IMG/VR virus record: IMGVR_UViG_3300001450_000155
Coordinates: 1-31,098 of that record
Reading direction: 5' to 3' (one strand)
Origin: a virus
Length of the DNA: 31,098 bases
Notes under the pieces: generated by a model
Seen by the model: only the letters and a program-made list of their open reading frames with translations
Databases searched by the model: none
Told to the model about the DNA's origin: nothing
Position numbers and translations under genes: made by a program
In this document: positions 30,619-31,098 of the stretch, one piece after another
Layout: each line of letters starts with the position of its first letter
Position numbering within the stretch: the first letter of the stretch is position 1

Positions 30619-31098
30619 TTATTTACTTTCTAACTCTTTTACTTTAGCAGAGAGTTCTTTAACTGCTTGTATTAATAGTGCTGTTAATTTTTCATATTTA
30701 ACAGCTTTATATCCATTATCTCTATTTTCAACTATTTCTGGAAGTATTTTTTCAACGTCTTGAGCTATTACTCCTATATCATGTCCTTCGTATACTTCTT
30801 GCTTATCGTTCCAATCAAATTCTACACCTCTTAAGCTTTCTACTTTATCTAAAGCATTAGGTATATTTGAAATATTATCTTTTAATCTTTCATCAGAAGA
30901 ATAAAATGCTATGATATCATTTGCTGCTCTAATTACACCAGATGTACCAGGTGCTGCAGTGTTTACTCCAATACTATCAAATCTTACATCAGACCCTGAA
31001 GTTAAACCTTGGTTGATAGCTTTTACAGCTGCAAGATTAGCTAATTCACTATCCATTAATGCTCCTGCTGAAGTTACGTTTGTAGTATCTGTTACATC
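30619..31098 (-). CDS. Tail fibre/spike C-terminus with Peptidase_S74 chaperone, N-terminus beyond window
   Basis: The frame is open to the right edge: 14 codons before the ATG at 31056 read DVTDTTNVTSAGAL without a stop, so that ATG is internal and the gene starts outside the window. The first visible part (AAVKAINQGLTSGSDVRFDS and IGVNTAAPG) is the standard phage-fibre repeat text just before the chaperone. The chaperone starts at FYSSDERLKDNI (visible residues about 65-76) and contains GVIAQDVEKILPEIV and a C-terminal coiled coil. In this family the domain trimerises the fibre and then cuts itself off before the Ser of the SD-x-R-x-K motif. Function: trimer folding of a receptor-binding fibre. 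Confidence 0.92.
   Translation of the reverse strand, partial: DVTDTTNVTSAGALMDSELANLAAVKAINQGLTSGSDVRFDSIGVNTAAPGTSGVIRAANDIIAFYSSDERLKDNISNIPNALDKVESLRGVEFDWNDKQEVYEGHDIGVIAQDVEKILPEIVENRDNGYKAVKYEKLTALLIQAVKELSAKVKELESK

Overview
The window is a piece of an AT-rich genome of a contractile-tailed bacteriophage (Caudoviricetes, myovirus morphology, loosely T4-like). All supported genes lie on the minus strand, so transcription runs from right to left. The viral identity rests on both flanks. The right edge carries the C-terminus of a tail fibre or spike with a Peptidase_S74 self-cleaving chaperone. The left end carries a tail sheath (gp18-like), a tail tube (gp19-like) and the start of a T4-type baseplate protein. 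Most gene leaders are A-rich with no clear Shine-Dalgarno sequence. That resembles phages of Bacteroidota, but the host cannot be fixed from this window.

Layout in transcription order: (1) 31098-29595 holds the fibre C-terminus, a 182-aa protein of unknown role and a small beta-rich, probably virion-surface protein. (2) 29547-3212 is about 26 kb with 30 consecutive genes. Neighbours either overlap (most often by 4 bp, ATGA-type junctions) or are separated by at most 4 bp. This is a glycan-synthesis island inside the late structural region. (3) 3221-2964 is a small helical protein, and 2963-2853 is a promoter-like gap. (4) 2852-687 holds sheath and tube, followed by a strong rho-independent terminator at 638-662. 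(5) 574-1 is the truncated baseplate gene with its own promoter-like leader.

The island contains about ten glycosyltransferase-like domains. It also contains the parts needed to make unusual sugars: a NeuB-like sialate/nonulosonate synthase, a NeuA-like CMP-sugar cytidylyltransferase, two sugar-nucleotidyltransferases (one fused to a HAD phosphatase), a free HAD phosphatase, a PLP aminotransferase, a D-2-hydroxyacid dehydrogenase, a short SDR, a GDPD-like mini-protein, two SGNH esterase/acyltransferase proteins (one fused to a glycosyltransferase-like domain), a SAM methyltransferase and three radical-SAM proteins. The reading that fits best is a phage that makes and assembles its own decorated, possibly sialic-acid-like glycan. 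The product could be placed on virion proteins such as the neighbouring fibre, tube or sheath, or on the host surface.

The most unusual observation is a pair of tandem genes (24059-25480 and 25477-26901). They encode animal-type beta-1,4-galactosyltransferase family 7 (GT7) enzymes in which a LamG/concanavalin-like lectin domain appears to be inserted inside the catalytic fold. A free-standing LamG-like gene sits two genes downstream of the pair. Other points worth attention are a paralogous pair of unknown proteins with a ParB-like GxHR motif (11353-12300 and 16697-17566), and a repeated AT-rich promoter-like motif ahead of the structural genes and of the island. No tRNA, CRISPR array or insertion sequence was seen, and no stretch over 300 bases lacks a gene.
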